Assembly: GCA_964247055.1 (NCBI GenBank)
Contig: OZ176052.1
Coordinates: 1,178,001-1,242,000 of the forward strand
Direction: 5' to 3'
Source of the DNA: Paragordius varius
Taxonomy: Eukaryota; Nematomorpha
Length of the DNA: 64,000 bases
Positions 1 through 13,569 of this stretch are shown piece after piece. Each line of letters begins with the position of its first letter. Position 1 is the first letter of the stretch. The notes under the pieces were generated by a model, which was not told the DNA's origin, did no database searches, and was given only the letters and a program-made list of their open reading frames with translations. Both the position numbers and the translations under genes were made by a program.

Positions 1-136
1 CAGAACAAAAACTTATACACCAATCATAACAATGCATTTAACAATCATTCTTATAAAAAATATGGGGGAGCTATCGTTTTGAAAAGCTCTAATATTTGGA
101 AATGTAATCTCGTTATGAAAATCTATTTTTTTGTTA

Positions 137-466
137 TATACCATTTATATTACAATTCGAATTCACTCTTAAACAATATAATTCCTAAAAATAAATTATT
201 TGTTTTCGGGCTAATATTACTCATCATTTATATGAAATATATATATATATATATATATGGCTTATTTTATTATTTTTCAGTATTATTTTAATTGCAAAGA
301 ATAAAATTTTATTTTTTTTAGAAATATGGAAAGATATAGGTAAAATTTAATCCTAAAAACACAAACTTTATTTTAGGGTAATTTTGAATTGTTCAAGGGT
401 TAATTTTAATTGTTTAAGGGTGAATTTGAATTGTTTAAGGGTGAATTTGAAGTGTAAATGGTATAT
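137..466. mobile_element. Fold-back MITE, family A
   Basis: Starts TATACCATTTA and ends GTAAATGGTATA. The right arm carries repeated units of the type AGGGTGAATTTGAATTGTT; the left arm is decayed. The core has the family hallmark TTATTTTTTCAGTATTAT (slightly changed) and a (TA)n run. A TA target duplication is likely, as in Tc1/mariner-type MITEs. Confidence 0.75.
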
Positions 467-828
467 AATAAATTGGTAATAATAGTTAGCTTATCTGTAC
501 ATGGTCTTATAGAATATTAGAATTTTAGCTTTTTTTAATGGCCATATTCCCGGACAATGTTTCAAAATAAGGCTATCGTATTTCGGACACACCGTTAGAG
601 CATGAAACTTCTAATAATATTTAATGAATGTAAATTAAAAAAGTAAATCTTACGCAAAGCCTAAACATTTAACTCTCCTAAATTTTATATTCTCCTTAGT
701 TAATTGGCACATATTTTACCTATGAAAAAGGTATAGATTATTAACATTGATTAGCTATATAATCCATTTATTAATTTTACATATCAAAAGGCAGTTAATT
801 TATTTGGATGCATACTTATTTTTCCAAA

Positions 829-1046
829 ATATACCATTTACAATTCAATTCACCCTCAAAAAGTTATATGTTTTTTAAGATTAAAAATTACCCATATTTT
901 TATAATTTATTAAAAAATAAAAATATGTATTAAATTAAAATAATACTGAAAAAATAATAAACTGCCATTATTAGTTCGAAAATACGCAATAAATTTTAGG
1001 GTCAAGTTGAATTGTTCGAGGGTGAATTTGAACTGTAAATGGTATG
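829..1046. mobile_element. Fold-back MITE, family A (short copy)
   Basis: ATACCATTTACAATTCAA at the left and GAACTGTAAATGGTAT at the right, with one or two 21-bp units in each arm and the AATACTGAAAAAATAATAAA core. Its core is inverted relative to the copy at 137-466. Confidence 0.78.
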
Positions 1047-2721
1047 GATATATGGTAAATAGCGCATAAGATAAGATGAAGGGAAATTTTGGCAGGTGAA
1101 TAGTGTATAATACAACAAAATAAAAATTTTATTAAACTTTTAAATGCTGTAAAAAAATCAGAAACATCTCTTATCATAATGAACGTTTTAAAACTAATTA
1201 ACTCATGCTCATATCATGAACTTTTCCGTCGATTAATACAAGGTCCTATTTTTTAAAATTTGAACAACCTTTCCTCAATATATTTAGATGGTAATAATAT
1301 TGAAACTCTCTTAATAAGCCAAAAATAATATCAATTATTTTCTTTTTTTTTTGATTTTTTTAAATATCTGTGGGAATTATTATATTATAGTAATAATTAA
1401 TTCAAATTTAATGAAAAAATTTCATTTTATTATTGGGAGGACAATTCATTTATTAACATTCTGTAAAAGTAAAACCAAACCCCTAATGTTCAAAAATAAA
1501 AAGTTAACTTAATTAATTTATTTGTTCATTTCGGTTTTTAGAAAATTAGAGAGAAAAAATCAATAAAATTTATAAATATCTTATCAAAAATGTAATTTAA
1601 ATATTCAAAATTGATTAAATTTTAAACGAAAAAAAATTTTTTTTGTGAAAAAAAGTCATCACACGCGTTTCAAGGGAGTGTCCATTGCAATAACTTAAAA
1701 CTTAAAATTAAACTGGGCACTAATTAAACCTAATATAATTGATTGTGCTAAAAAAATCAGAACTTTTTTGTTTCAATATCCAAAATAAACTTAGAGATGT
1801 CCACCGACCGAATTTTAATCTAACAACTAGGATTCAAGGATAACTTATGTTAATTATATATTTCTCGACACATATCTGTCAAAAATAATTTTACTTTGTT
1901 ATAATATAATAATTACAAAAAAAATTTTTATATTAATCACCAAAATTATATAACTAATTAAATTTATTAATCATATTGTGTACAAATCATTTTTTTTGAT
2001 TAACAATAGCTTAATAATAATAGGAAAATAATTGACTTATTTTTTCCCATAATTTTTCTTATATTTAATTCCAATTATATTAAAAAATAATTATTATCGA
2101 TATACTAAATTTTTAAATAAATAAATTAAGTAAATCATATTTTAATTTTTAAATAAATTTATAATTAGAAAATTAATTTATTGAGCAAAGATCATGGGAA
2201 CATTTTCTTTTTATTGGATTTTTTATGATATCATTATTTTTTTAGGGTCTGGGTAATATAAGTGGCAAATGCACTAATAAACACAGTGTTATAACGAAAC
2301 TAATTTAAATTTCTATAATAATATTATTATAAAGAAGAAAAAGGGTAAAGAATAGAATACAATAGATATATAATATAATTTCGAAAAATTTAATCAATAT
2401 ATCCAAAATGATAATTTTATCATAATATAAAATTTTGCAGGAAAAAAAACGCCGTATTTTTTACTGATTCATTATGTCATTTCATTTTAATTTGTTTAAG
2501 TATCAAATTATTTTTTGAAAATTTTTACCATTTTATTCTATATCTTTGAATTAATATTCCTGAAAAAAAAGTGTCCTTGTTAAAAACAAATTTTACAGTT
2601 ATTATTTATTAACTCTCCCACAAAAATCCGTTATAATTCAATTTAGATTTTTACACTCTCCTCATCGATATTCCAATATAGCAATTTATCATTCGTGATT
2701 AGCAGATATATAATTACTTAG

Positions 2722-2757
<36 letters not shown>

Positions 2758-3059
2758 TGGCCACCATATATCATTTTCTGAATATATATATACTTTTTCA
2801 CATTAATATCCGAAAACAAATTAATGTTGAATAATAAAATATATAATATATCTCCTTGTCGCAATTCATTACAATTCTATTGATGAGTCCACTCTATTAA
2901 AACAAAACGTAAAAAAAACTGGACTTTTAATGTGGTATATGAATTATACTTAACAAAGTCTAATGGCAACATCAAAGGATGAGCACATATATATTTTGTA
3001 ACACAATACTAATTACAATTTTATACGACTAATATATATATATATATATGTAATATATA
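1047..3059. other. AT-rich upstream DNA of the KCTD-like gene
   Basis: No coding region found. It contains (TA)n runs near 2727-2752 and 3031-3050, the latter directly before the start codon. No promoter element can be called with confidence in sequence this AT-rich. Confidence 0.6.
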
Positions 3060-6000
3060 ATGAACACAAGCAAAAATAATGTTGATGATATTGGAAATGA
3101 ATATGAATATGGTGGTATTAGCGCAGAAAAATTCACAAAAGACAACAAAAATACAACTACACTTAATAATAATAATGAAAATAAAACGACAATAAAGAAA
3201 AATAACGTTGACCAAAATAATTCAGCAGCGTCTCTGGAACATTCATCAAACGCATCTCTTAAGATAGAAAATTCTAATTCAGAACAAATACGCGATAAAA
3301 ATTTGGGTAAAGATATTATTAATATGAGTAATACAAGTAATACAAGCAATCTAAACAACTCTTTTCAACAAAGGATTAGTCAACCTGCTAATCAAACCAT
3401 ATCAACAACAGCGCCACCTGGGCCAGATGGCGCCTTAAGTAAAACATCAATTTTAAATCCGGTTGGGACGAGTTTTTTTTCTGCTAGTAGGAAGTCAAGG
3501 TCCTCCATTTCTATCCTCCTGGACAAAGCTAAGAATCAACCGCCTGAGTTGATACATTTAAATGTGGGCGGTATCCATTACAATACGCTAAAGGCAACAC
3601 TCTTGGGTTATAACCTACTTTGGTACTTTGAACAAATTGAATCGGTTAATGAGGATGCCCTCACGCACCAAGGTAAAGTTTTAACTGCGCCACCCTCACT
3701 TCCAATGATAAAACCGACCGTGTTTGAGGACATATTTGCCGACATAGTTGGTTCGAGTGCTACATCTTCGCTTCTCAAAAGTTCCAATGCATCAGGAGGA
3801 AACGATACCACTAATCGTAATGTCACACCACCCTGTTACACACTTTTAAGGTCAACATCTTTATCTGGCGCTCAAGAGGGTACGGGACCACCACCCGGTG
3901 TTATATTCATTGATCGAGATGGCTTACTTTTCCGCTATATCCTAGATTATTTACGCACGGGTCAAATATCACTCCCCCTGGGCTTCCGTGATTATGGGGC
4001 GCTGTTGATGGAGGCTAAATTTTATCGGCTACCACATTTGGAAATGCAATTAGCTAAGGATATGGATGGCATAAGGCGACGAGGTAGTTCTTCAATAACA
4101 ACACCAACAGTTCCTAACCCAGGAAGCAGCATTGGTTTTAATCGAATGTCTTTAACTTCTGGGAATGAAGGTTTATTGCCAAAGTATGGCGGTATGGTTC
4201 CTAGTGATACCTCTATGCCATCTAATATGATGAACAATTCTGTCACAAATATCAATCAAGGTTTATACTACTTCTCTTATGAAATAATTATTGCTTTGGC
4301 GTTTAAGATTATTTTAGTAGTGGTTAAAATCTTTTTAAATTGGTTAATTTATTTATTGTCCATAACTAATTACATCAGAAAGATATGAAATAGCGGTAAT
4401 ATCTGCTTCTTTTTTACAAAAATTACATTTTTTTGTGCATAAACCAATTAATTAAGGACGGAACTATCATATTCTTAATATTTATATATGAAAACATTAA
4501 TAGGTTCACCCTTTATAAATTCAAAATGCGTATTATAACATTTTGAATCATAAAATGGTAAAACTTTAACCATTTACACAGACTACTTAAAGTTATATAG
4601 AAAAACACTTGATCATCTCTTATCTCCAGTCCTGGTTATGCTAAAATAAGTCTGTTTGAAGGTCAAGATATCACATAATAAATATAATAATAATAAAATA
4701 CTATAATAAAAAGTAAAAACTTTATTATAGCTAACACACAACTCTCTCTTGCATCTTGAAATTATAAAACAACCAATTTTACGCGCAAATAAATAAACGG
4801 GGAGGGAGGGATAAGGGATGACCATATTATTATACATTCGCTTAATGCATGTAAAAAATGTAATCAGATAAAATATTAATACCATTTTTATAGACATATA
4901 TATATCCATAAGATAGTTTTGATCAATAAAATATTTTATTGTACATCATAAAAAATGAACGAGAAAGGCGTCGTAAGAAAAAATATGTTGTAAAAAGCTC
5001 TTACTTTTGGTGGAATCCTTATATATAATGCCTCCTTAAACTTTAGGTTTAAGATTTACCAAGAAAAAATAGTTTAAATTTTATTAGTTTTCTTTAATTA
5101 CTTTTAGAGTCTGAAAAATGTTCTGAATATCTCTGCATATACAGTTATTTGTCATAAAAATGAATATAGCTATATCTAATAAAAATTCATTGATTAAACC
5201 GTAATTACCAACCTAAGAAAAAATGTTTTTCCAAATTAAATTTACAACTATAATAACATTAATTTTGTATTGAGAAAAAAAGTTAATTTTTATTAGTTTT
5301 ATAAAAAAATTCTATGTGCCGCACATAATAATATAAAGCCAATGTAGTAATTTAGTTTTATTCTTTGATGAGATATGTAAATTAATTAAATTAGTTATTT
5401 TACGTTTGAATCTAAATTTGTCGAAAAATTTTCTTTTTGTGTTGTTTATGCTGTTTAAGGACAGAAAGAACAAATTTCTGTTTTATGTAATAAAGGAGAT
5501 TGTAAAGTTTCAAAATAATTTGTTGTCAATCCTACCAATTTTTTGGAAAAGTTATCAATCAAGAAAAATATTATAATAACACTTAATGTTTATGAGAGAG
5601 ATATGATAAAATAAATTTAAAACAATGTAAGATTGATTGTGTTTTTTCAAAATAATAAATTTACTTTTATTTCCTTCATTATTCACGACGTACAACCCTT
5701 CGTTGTCACCCACACAATTTGAACCAATCTTTTAACCATTAAACTTCCAGACCCTCTGCAGAAATACACAACAAAAAATAAATGACCCTAAAAATAGCAA
5801 TATCAAATAGCTTAGGCCATATTTAAGGACTTAAACACAAAAATACCAGCTTTACTTTTATAACCATCAATACCTAAAATTTTAAACAATATTATTATAC
5901 ATCATTTAAATTCATTCAAATTAGGTGAATTTTTCTTTTTTAACTGGATAGGTCATTCCATTACTTCCATAGCAGACCCAGGCTATATAACAGTCGGATA

Positions 6001-9000
6001 TCGAGGAACGTTTGCTTTTGGCCGAGATGGACAAGCTGATGTTAAATTCAGAAAACTTACCAGAATTCTCGTTTGTGGGCGCGTTAGTTTATGTCGAGAG
6101 GTTTTTAATTTTTTACACAAAATTAGTTTTTTTGTTTCGCAATATTGCTTAAATTTTACAGTAAAAAGTAAAAACATAAAGGTAAGTATTATTATATTCA
6201 TAAGACAACGGGTATACTTTGGTGGTTTTTTTACACACACAACTCATTGTTTTAAATTGCAAAGCATGAAATAGAGAAATGTTAGTAACACAATCAATCA
6301 TATATTTTACAATTGTAACTAAATAGTTTAAATAGGAAACACAAAGTTTAAAAAGTACGGTTGGTTGTTTTTAAAATATTTGCCTTTAATTTATTACGTT
6401 ATGTCTGTAAAATTAAATTTTTAATGTAATTCATATATATATTTATACTTATATATATATATCTATATATATATATATGTTATCCAATAAATAACCATAT
6501 TATATGGCAAATTTTTTTATTTAATACAGTAAGTATCTCCAGTTTCAATTCTACAAGGATATCTCATTAGCAAAAGATTATCATAATTTTAAGGCTTTGT
6601 TTTAAAGAGTCAGGATATTATTTATTTTTGTCTTTTCTCTGTAAAACTTTTTTAAATTAACATAAACTAAACTAATTCTGTTTGACGTTTGGAAATATAA
6701 TGATCTTTATAAAGCGCATTAGATGTATAGTTATTATTATTGTAATTAGTATTCTTTCGAGTGTTTTTGCAAGCCTCTTGCTAAAAATATTAATTTTTTG
6801 AATATATTATTACGAAAATATTAAATTATTTTTGGTATAATAAATAAGCTTGACGATACAAACTCTTTTGATAATTTATTAACATAACTTTTTGTTCAAA
6901 AATACTCCCTTTAGCCCCCAGATGTAGGCCTGATCCTTAGAAGGAAAACCAGTTATTTTAAACATATTATTATTAGGTAATTCCAAAAGTTTTATTGAAA
7001 ATTCTTTATATTAGGAGGTTTTTGATGAATAAAATGCTTTGAAATTAATAAAATAGGTTTTATCAATTACTTTTAATATTCGTTTTTAGGCATTTTTTCT
7101 AAATTTTAAATTTAAACTTAAATGAAAAATATGAAGATAATTAATATTATTACAATAGCATAATAATTTTGCATTACAATACTATTTATATTTGAATTTC
7201 ATTATTTCAATACCATTTTTTTTGAAAATGAGATGGAAATGAAAAAAATTAATTATGGAAAATCAATAAAATTAATTATTTATTGTCAATATTAAATAGT
7301 AGGAATTTTTTGAACTTAACAATAGGATGATTTTTTTATTATATTTAGCTGGGAGTTATCGACAGGGTGTCTCTATATAATTTATTTTTATATGATAATT
7401 ATTATAATAATATATACACCAAGGAGAAATATTATTGGTTTTATAGGTTTTTTAAATTGGTGGATATAAGTAATTTAATATCAAGTAATTATATGATATA
7501 AATTTATCTAAATAGAAAGGTAATATGAACTATTTATTAATTATGGTAATAAATTTAGATTTCTTACCATTATACTGTTTTTTAACTTCTATAGTTAAAA
7601 AAGATAAAAATCACTATCAATTCTCACCGGCCTAATATTTAAACAGTTATTAATGCTCTGTTGTCGATATTTTCAAAAATTACATATAAGCTATAAACTT
7701 TGGGGGAAATTTGGGTTATATTGTTAATTCTTAGTTATTTCAAATGATTTAAAGCTTTTTTAGGTCGTGCTTCAAAATTACTCTATATATACCATATGAT
7801 ATCAAACCTAATATGTTAGAAGTTAGGTTTGATATGCTTCACGAAAATATTATTCAAATATATAATTAACTTAAGATATTGTATTTGTAAGTACTTTAAT
7901 TTCCAGTGAATGGTATATAAATTTTAATTTTAGAAAAATAGGTAATAAGCTTTTTATGGATCCTATAAAAATTACTTTAAAAAAGGATACAATCATTTTA
8001 GAAAAATGAAATGGTATATTAAGATCTTCAAATATCTGTAACATTTTCCAGGTGTGCCGATATTTATATCCATTTAAAATAGTTCTAAATTATGATTTCG
8101 AAAAAATCGCACCAGTTAACCATTTACTAAAAGCCTAACTCAAAGCCTTTTATTTAAAAACACAACCTTTTTACATTCATTTTAAATGATTTATTAATGT
8201 TCAATCATGCCTATGATTGGTTGATGAGCTTATTAGAATTTTTTAATATTGGAACGAGAAAAAAAACCTTTTAACTCAGATTATTTTGTGTGACCATGGA
8301 AATTTTTTTACATTTTTTCAACCAGCAAACAACACATTTAAATTAAATGCCTTTTTTGGCTGCCAGAAAGATGAATTTTAAATGGTATGATGTCAAAATT
8401 TTCATGTTGGTGGTGATTACTGTTAGATTTATTAAAATAATGTTGTGTGAAATCACCACAAATTATTATTATAATTAAAATAAATCTTTTCTAAGCTCCT
8501 TTCCTTCCTTCCTTTCGATATAATCCATTCCTGTCGAAAACTGTTTAAATTTATCGTTTCAATGTAAATAATCTGTATTGGACTCTTGTGTGTTTATTAT
8601 AAAGAAAAATTTTAAAATCAAAAAAAAAACGAAAGCAAAATATATATATATATATAAATATATTGAATGACCTTGTAATAAATTTTTATTTTTTACACTA
8701 ACATAATGTACATTATAGGGAGAGCTAACAAGTTAGATATATATTTTTAATTTCCAACTAACACTCAGAGTATTTACTAAAAGCTGGTAATTATCTGCAG
8801 CAGCGTTAATGGATCTCCTCTCCTTTTTTTAAAACTACATTTTATAGTAAGGCTAAGGCAATTTTATTTTGATAAGGCTGAATTCGTGTGTTATAGCGCT
8901 AATGAGGTGTGTTAATTTAATAATAAATATCGCTAATCTATGAGCAAGTATTTTCAATTAAATTGGCCATGGTATATGAGAAAAACTCCGACACTGCTTT

Positions 9001-10241
9001 ATAATAATGTTAATCCTACCATTTAATTTAATTTTGCTAAACGTAAATTTTAAAAATTTAACACAATATTTTTAACACTTCGATTCAAATTGGGGTATCT
9101 AAATACCCCAGACTAAATTTAAATTAATATTTTTAAAAAACTACTGAAGGAAACGGTCCCAATTTAAATTTATGCTTCTATCCTGATAAATATTATATAA
9201 ATGTGCCAAAATATATTGATAAAATATTGTTTTGAAAAAAAAGCTCCATCTCAAACTGCTTCGACGCCATTTTTAATTTACAAAATTTTTCCAAAATATC
9301 GTCTTTATTTAATTTTAAGGGTAAAACTAAAGCTAATTTTTTATATAAATAACATCTAACATTGATAGAAATAGAAAAAGCGGTTTAGTTTGTATAATTT
9401 TTCAATTTTACAATTTGACACATGTCACGTTGACGAAATTTTTACCTTTCAGTTTTAGCTTAAAATAAGTAATATCAAGTATTTTTGAATAAAATTTTTT
9501 ATATATTTCGGTTTATTAATGTTAGATATGTGCAAAATTTTGCCATGGTTTCGATTCCTTCTATATTTTTTAAAGAATTTAATTTTAAACAGGCCTGGGG
9601 TATTTAACTACCCCAATTTGAATCGAAGGACTAAAATGATTGAGTTGTATCCAAGTGTTAAAAAAGCTCTTGGTTATGCTATTTATATTTTCATTCAGAG
9701 TTTACTAAACAGCGTCAAAGTAGTTGGGTATGAGACTTTTTTTAAACTAAATTATATTTAGATATTACGGCTTATTTATATAATTTTTATTAGGATAGAA
9801 GCATAAATTTAAATTGGGACTGTTTCCTTCAGTAGAGTTTTTAAAAATATCATCTTTAATATAGTCTGGGGTATTTAAATACCCCGATTCGAAGTGTTAA
9901 CTAAACATAATAAAGTAAATAATTTATTTTTTCCAAATTCTTTTAACCAGGTATTTGGGGAAACTTTGAATGAAAGTCGAGATCCAGATCGAGGACATTA
10001 CGAACGGTACAGTTCCCGTTTTTTCTTGAAGCACAATTTCTTGGAACAAGCCTTTGATGACCTTCAGCGGGCTGGATTTAGGTGTGAAGCGGCTTGTGGA
10101 ACGTCAACCACGTCAACCTGTAAAGTTGATTTGGGAAAACCTTCGCAAGACACCGAAGAAAATAAGTGGAATCATTACAATGAATTCATTTTCAGTCGTC
10201 CGATTGGGTTTACCAGCCATAATTCCACTACTTTAAATTAA
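3060..10241 (+). CDS. KCTD8/12/16-like BTB protein (GABA-B receptor auxiliary subunit type), three exons
   Basis: Exons 3060-4260, 5973-6100 and 9951-10241 join in matching phases (1, then 0) to about 539 residues. An in-frame TAA sits just upstream of the ATG. Residues 1-155 are Asn/Ser/Thr-rich and probably disordered. The BTB/T1 fold begins near residue 160 (HLNVGG) and finishes at about 280-335 (FIDRDGLLFRYILDYLR); between them lies an insert of roughly 90 residues not usual in KCTD proteins. Exons 2 and 3 encode the H1 domain of KCTD8/12/16 (ITVGYRG, GRDGQADVKFR, VFGETLNESRDPDR, then FLEQAFDDL). Known family members form pentamers that bind the GABA-B2 tail and Gbeta-gamma and speed desensitisation; that role is inferred here. 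The H1 match is what separates this gene from other KCTD groups. The exon 1 to 2 junction is solid by phase and homology. Confidence 0.88.
4261..5972 (+). other. Intron 1 of the KCTD-like gene
   Basis: Donor GTTTAT, acceptor CCATAG. The stretch is AT-rich. I see no gene, no terminal inverted repeats and no recognisable element; the open frames on the minus strand are low-complexity. Confidence 0.75.
6157..6427. mobile_element. MITE, family D (CAGT...ACTG ends)
   Basis: Left end TACAGTAAAAAGTAAAAA; the right arm has the family signatures GGTTGGTTGTTTTTAAAA, TTACGTTATGTCTGTA and a degraded TACTGT end. Other copies show the fuller ends CAGTAAAAATTGAAATTA, ACGGACAAAACG and AAAGACAAAT. Ends beginning CAGT after TA suggest a Tc1-type non-autonomous element. 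Confidence 0.65.
7799..7835. repeat. Short perfect hairpin
   Basis: ATATCAAACCTAA is followed about ten bases later by its reverse complement TTAGGTTTGATAT. It lies in intron 2 of the KCTD-like gene; the function is unknown and it could be a MITE end remnant. Confidence 0.6.
9072..9900. mobile_element. piggyBac-like non-autonomous element with TTAA target duplication
   Basis: The element is flanked by TTAA on both sides. Its ends are CACTTCGATTCAAATTGGGG at the left and the reverse complement of CACTTCGAATCGGGGTAT at the right, and inverted similarity extends about 120 bases inward. Each end contains the imperfect palindrome GGGGTATTTAAATACCCC. A third copy of this end motif lies inside at about 9597-9632, so the element may be a composite of two insertions. 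No transposase remains; the open frame inside (9519-9761) does not resemble one. TTAA duplication is diagnostic of piggyBac. Confidence 0.85.
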
Positions 10242-10838
10242 TTAATTATATACCACACTAAGGATCCATGGAAAATTTGCTTTTTACTTTTTTTTATTTA
10301 CTCATAAGATAACCAAGTTATCGTATGGATTTTACAGTATGCACATTAATTTCGGTCAATTCACATCATTGTTGGCTAAATTGATAGTCCAGTATCGTAT
10401 GATATAAAACAAATTTGGTCCATAATTTAATAAACAAATTAATTTTGTAAGATAGAAAAATTCTTTAATTCCCACCATTGTTGTTTTTTACCCATACGCT
10501 ACTGTAATGCCGATTGGCAAAAATTAATGTGAATTGTAGAATTATATACACAGTATGATTAAGTTTACATTGCTTGTTTTTATTAAATAATATTTCCAGA
10601 TAGCATATAAAGCAAGTAATGAATAAATCCTCTTTGCTGGACATGTTATTTGGCATGATCCGGTAAGAAACTATTAATTTACATTTAATTATACTGTTAT
10701 TATTATACTACAATAGGCTAAGCATTATTAAAATTTGGGTGCGATATTTTATAACAAGGTTTTGTAGCGTTTTTGTAATTTTATTTTATCCAAAAAAATA
10801 TTTATAAAAGAAATTTAATTAAATTTTAAAAACACAAC

Positions 10839-10899
<61 letters not shown>

Positions 10900-10922
10900 C
10901 ACAAACATTTTGGTATAAACAG
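10242..10922. other. Intergenic DNA downstream of the KCTD-like gene, with a long (TA)n tract
   Basis: A (TA)n microsatellite spans about 10843-10893. The minus-strand open frame at 10465-10656 has no recognisable content and I do not call it. Confidence 0.6.
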
Positions 10923-11102
10923 TATGCATTTTAATGGTTGTTTATTTTACACTATATTTGGGCAATTCGACAGTAGTTTATGGAGGACAAGATTTTAACA
11001 TAAATAATATAGAATAAAAAAAAATCTATATTTATTTATGTTAAAATCTTGTCCGTAATCTGTTTCAAATTGCCCAAAGTGTGAATTACCATTAAAATGC
11101 AT
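10923..11102. mobile_element. Palindromic MITE of about 180 bp
   Basis: The arms TATGCATTTTAATGG and CCATTAAAATGCATA are near-perfect reverse complements. Matching blocks continue inward (GGGCAATT with AATTGCCC; GACAAGATTTTAACATAAAT with its complement), so the whole element folds on itself. The flanking TA is compatible with a Tc1/mariner-type target. Only one copy was seen in this window. Confidence 0.8.
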
Positions 11103-11529
11103 AATATAATTATGAACTTTTGAAAATGTGATACTTTTATTTTAAATCGTTTTGGCTATCGAGCTTTTTTTACTTATCAAATTATTTTTTTAGACAGATG
11201 AATAATTTATTATTACACATTAGCTATAATCATGATTGTAACCAAATTTATTCTTTTATTGATATTCAAACTTATAATTATATTTTGATGTGCAATAAAT
11301 AAATTATAATAATATACTTAATGTGTATGAAATAAATCACTAAATACCCATATTTTCATAATCTCAAAGTTTATATATAACACAAAAAATAGCAAATATT
11401 TCTGAAACTGATCTTGAAATATAGATCAATTTGAAAAAATACGAGCAGCATCGTAGCAAAGTTACTATTCTTTTTAGAAATTTGTGATAGACAATTTTTT
11501 TGATAATAAATACATAATAAATATTTTTA

Positions 11530-12439
11530 CAGTGAATCCATTAGGTATAATCATAAATTTTACCGGTATTATAAAAAATTTTTCTACGCTTCTACATATT
11601 TTCCACCTCTTTCAGGCTATATATGAATGCCATGCCACTTATTGATTGCGGCAAACCATTTGTTAGATCATTTTCCAATTTCGTTGATGTTATCGAAGTA
11701 CTGCGCGGCGAGGGTGTGCCACATTGATGAGTTGTATTAGTCAAATGGCGCCTGGTCAGGAGACGATGCAAAAAAAGTTTCCTGTCAAAGCGATTTGTGG
11801 TGTCTTTTACGGTTCTGCTGTTTGAGACGGACCATCTTAGCCTGCTTTCTAACCCATTCTGTTGATAAATGCGTAAATTAATCATTTGTTGGCGATAACG
11901 CTATGTCTTAACGCTTTTACCCGGTTTCAAAAGCCTATAATACATAATATCGTTCTGGTGTCAGCAGACATAGATGATTTTTTGGCAACGATTTGATCTT
12001 GGCGTTGATGGACCTTGGCGAGGAAAGCCACGATTTTTTCCGCTTTGGTTCACAAAATAAAGCCATATTTCATCTCTCATGATTCGATGCAAAAATGCTC
12101 TTCGATACGTTAAAACAGGATTCCACAAGTCGATTTTCGATTTTTGATTTAAATTTTGTGCTTTTACCGAATTTTATTAATCTTACCCATTTCTCGTAGA
12201 CGTCTGTTGATTGTTATTTATATATTTAATGTCTCTGCCAATCGCCATGAGTTTCAGTTCAGTCACCATCCAAACTCTTGCATTTGATCGTTGCATTCTG
12301 TATTTTAACAAAGCCAAGTCTCTTTTTTACAATCTAAACGTAATTTTGAAACGGCGCTTCCCATGATTTTATCAATGTAGCATGTTTACATGTTTTTTCT
12401 TCTAATTCCGATAAGTTCTTTTTCACGCACAAAATTCAT
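11530..12439 (-). pseudogene. Decayed mariner transposase
   Basis: Read on the minus strand, several frames together recall the mariner family: an amino end FVREKEL, then DEIW followed by a PGQPSTS-like stretch, ERYRQQ, SPDQAPFD (family SPDLAPSD, which holds the third catalytic Asp) and PERGGKYVEA (family LPERWEKVV). The second catalytic Asp region (HDNA) is not visible and about 20 codons are missing there. There are multiple frame changes and stops, so this is a dead DNA transposon. Its base composition is clearly richer in GC than the surroundings. Terminal repeats were not located. Confidence 0.8.
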
Positions 12440-13538
12440 TGTGTTTACTGAACGGAAAAAAATATGACGCTACCTTTTGGCAGACTTGTGGGTGTTTGTC
12501 GTTTATTATTAGATGAACGAAATGGGGTTTGGATTTAATTTCTGCATACATTTCACTTACGTCCTAAAACCGTTAATAATTTTAACTACGAATTCACCTG
12601 GTAAACAATGACAAAACTATGTAGGGATTCTGTGATATGAGAGAGCACCTATCCTATTTGCTTTATTTAGTAAATTTTTTGGTTTACGGGAAAAAAACTT
12701 ATTTTGCCTTTATAGCGAATACATGTAAATAAAATGTATTTTATGTGTAAAATCATACTAATATATAAGTTTATGAAAATGAAATATGATCTATCTTGAT
12801 AGTTATTGTCAAAATAAATTTCTGTTTAAGGACATTTTGGATTAAATTATTATAACAGTAAAATTATTGGTCTTTTCAAGGTTATTAACAGTTATCAATC
12901 AACTAACTGAATAAAAAGTTTATTTATACAGAATTTAAATATGCATTGTGCGATCAAAAAACTTTGGCCAAATATGAAATATATTTATGTAACTCTAACA
13001 AGTTTATAGTCAAACGTATAGGTTTCATAAATTATAAATATTTAAAAGACATGTTTGACTATTTTTCTATCAATTTAATGCTTAAAAAAATATAGAAAAA
13101 ATTGGATTCAAGATTTTATCTCTCTTTTTAACATTTTTTAATAAAATTTTATGGAATCCAAGAATTACGATTTTTTCCATAGGTTTACTAAATTTATGCT
13201 GCTTACAAAAACGTTAAAAATCTGCTACTATTTTAGGATTAAGTGAAAAATAATTTTTATTCTGAAAAACTATTTTTTTTCGAATTTAAAAGGATTAATA
13301 AATTATTAAAAAACGCTTTAAAACATTTACGCTGACGAGTATATCTTGATTTTTTATAAAAAGTATGTATGACAACCTTTGGATATTGTATAAAAATAAT
13401 TTTTTTGATACAATCTGTCAATAGGTCAAATGAAATAAATATTGAATTTATCAATCAAACCATTTTTATATTTTCTTGTAAAGAGTAAACTTGTACAAAA
13501 GACGTAAAAATGAAAATCCTTTAAAGATTAATTTTAAA

Positions 13539-13569
<31 letters not shown>

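Larger units (their letters stand above)
6101..9950 (+). other. Intron 2 of the KCTD-like gene
   Basis: Donor GTTTTT after the codon GAG, acceptor TTAACCAG. The intron holds a family-D MITE (6157-6427), a short hairpin (7799-7835) and the piggyBac-like element (9072-9900), whose right TTAA lies about 50 bases before the acceptor. The remainder (6430-9070) is AT-rich with nothing I can identify. Confidence 0.75.

Noticed and set aside
3021-3358. Minus-strand open frames opposite the KCTD-like first exon
   Set aside because: Shadows of the real coding exon; hydrophobic low-complexity translations.
9519-9761. 80-codon open frame inside the piggyBac-like element
   Set aside because: No transposase motif; it runs through the internal end motif and is probably chance.
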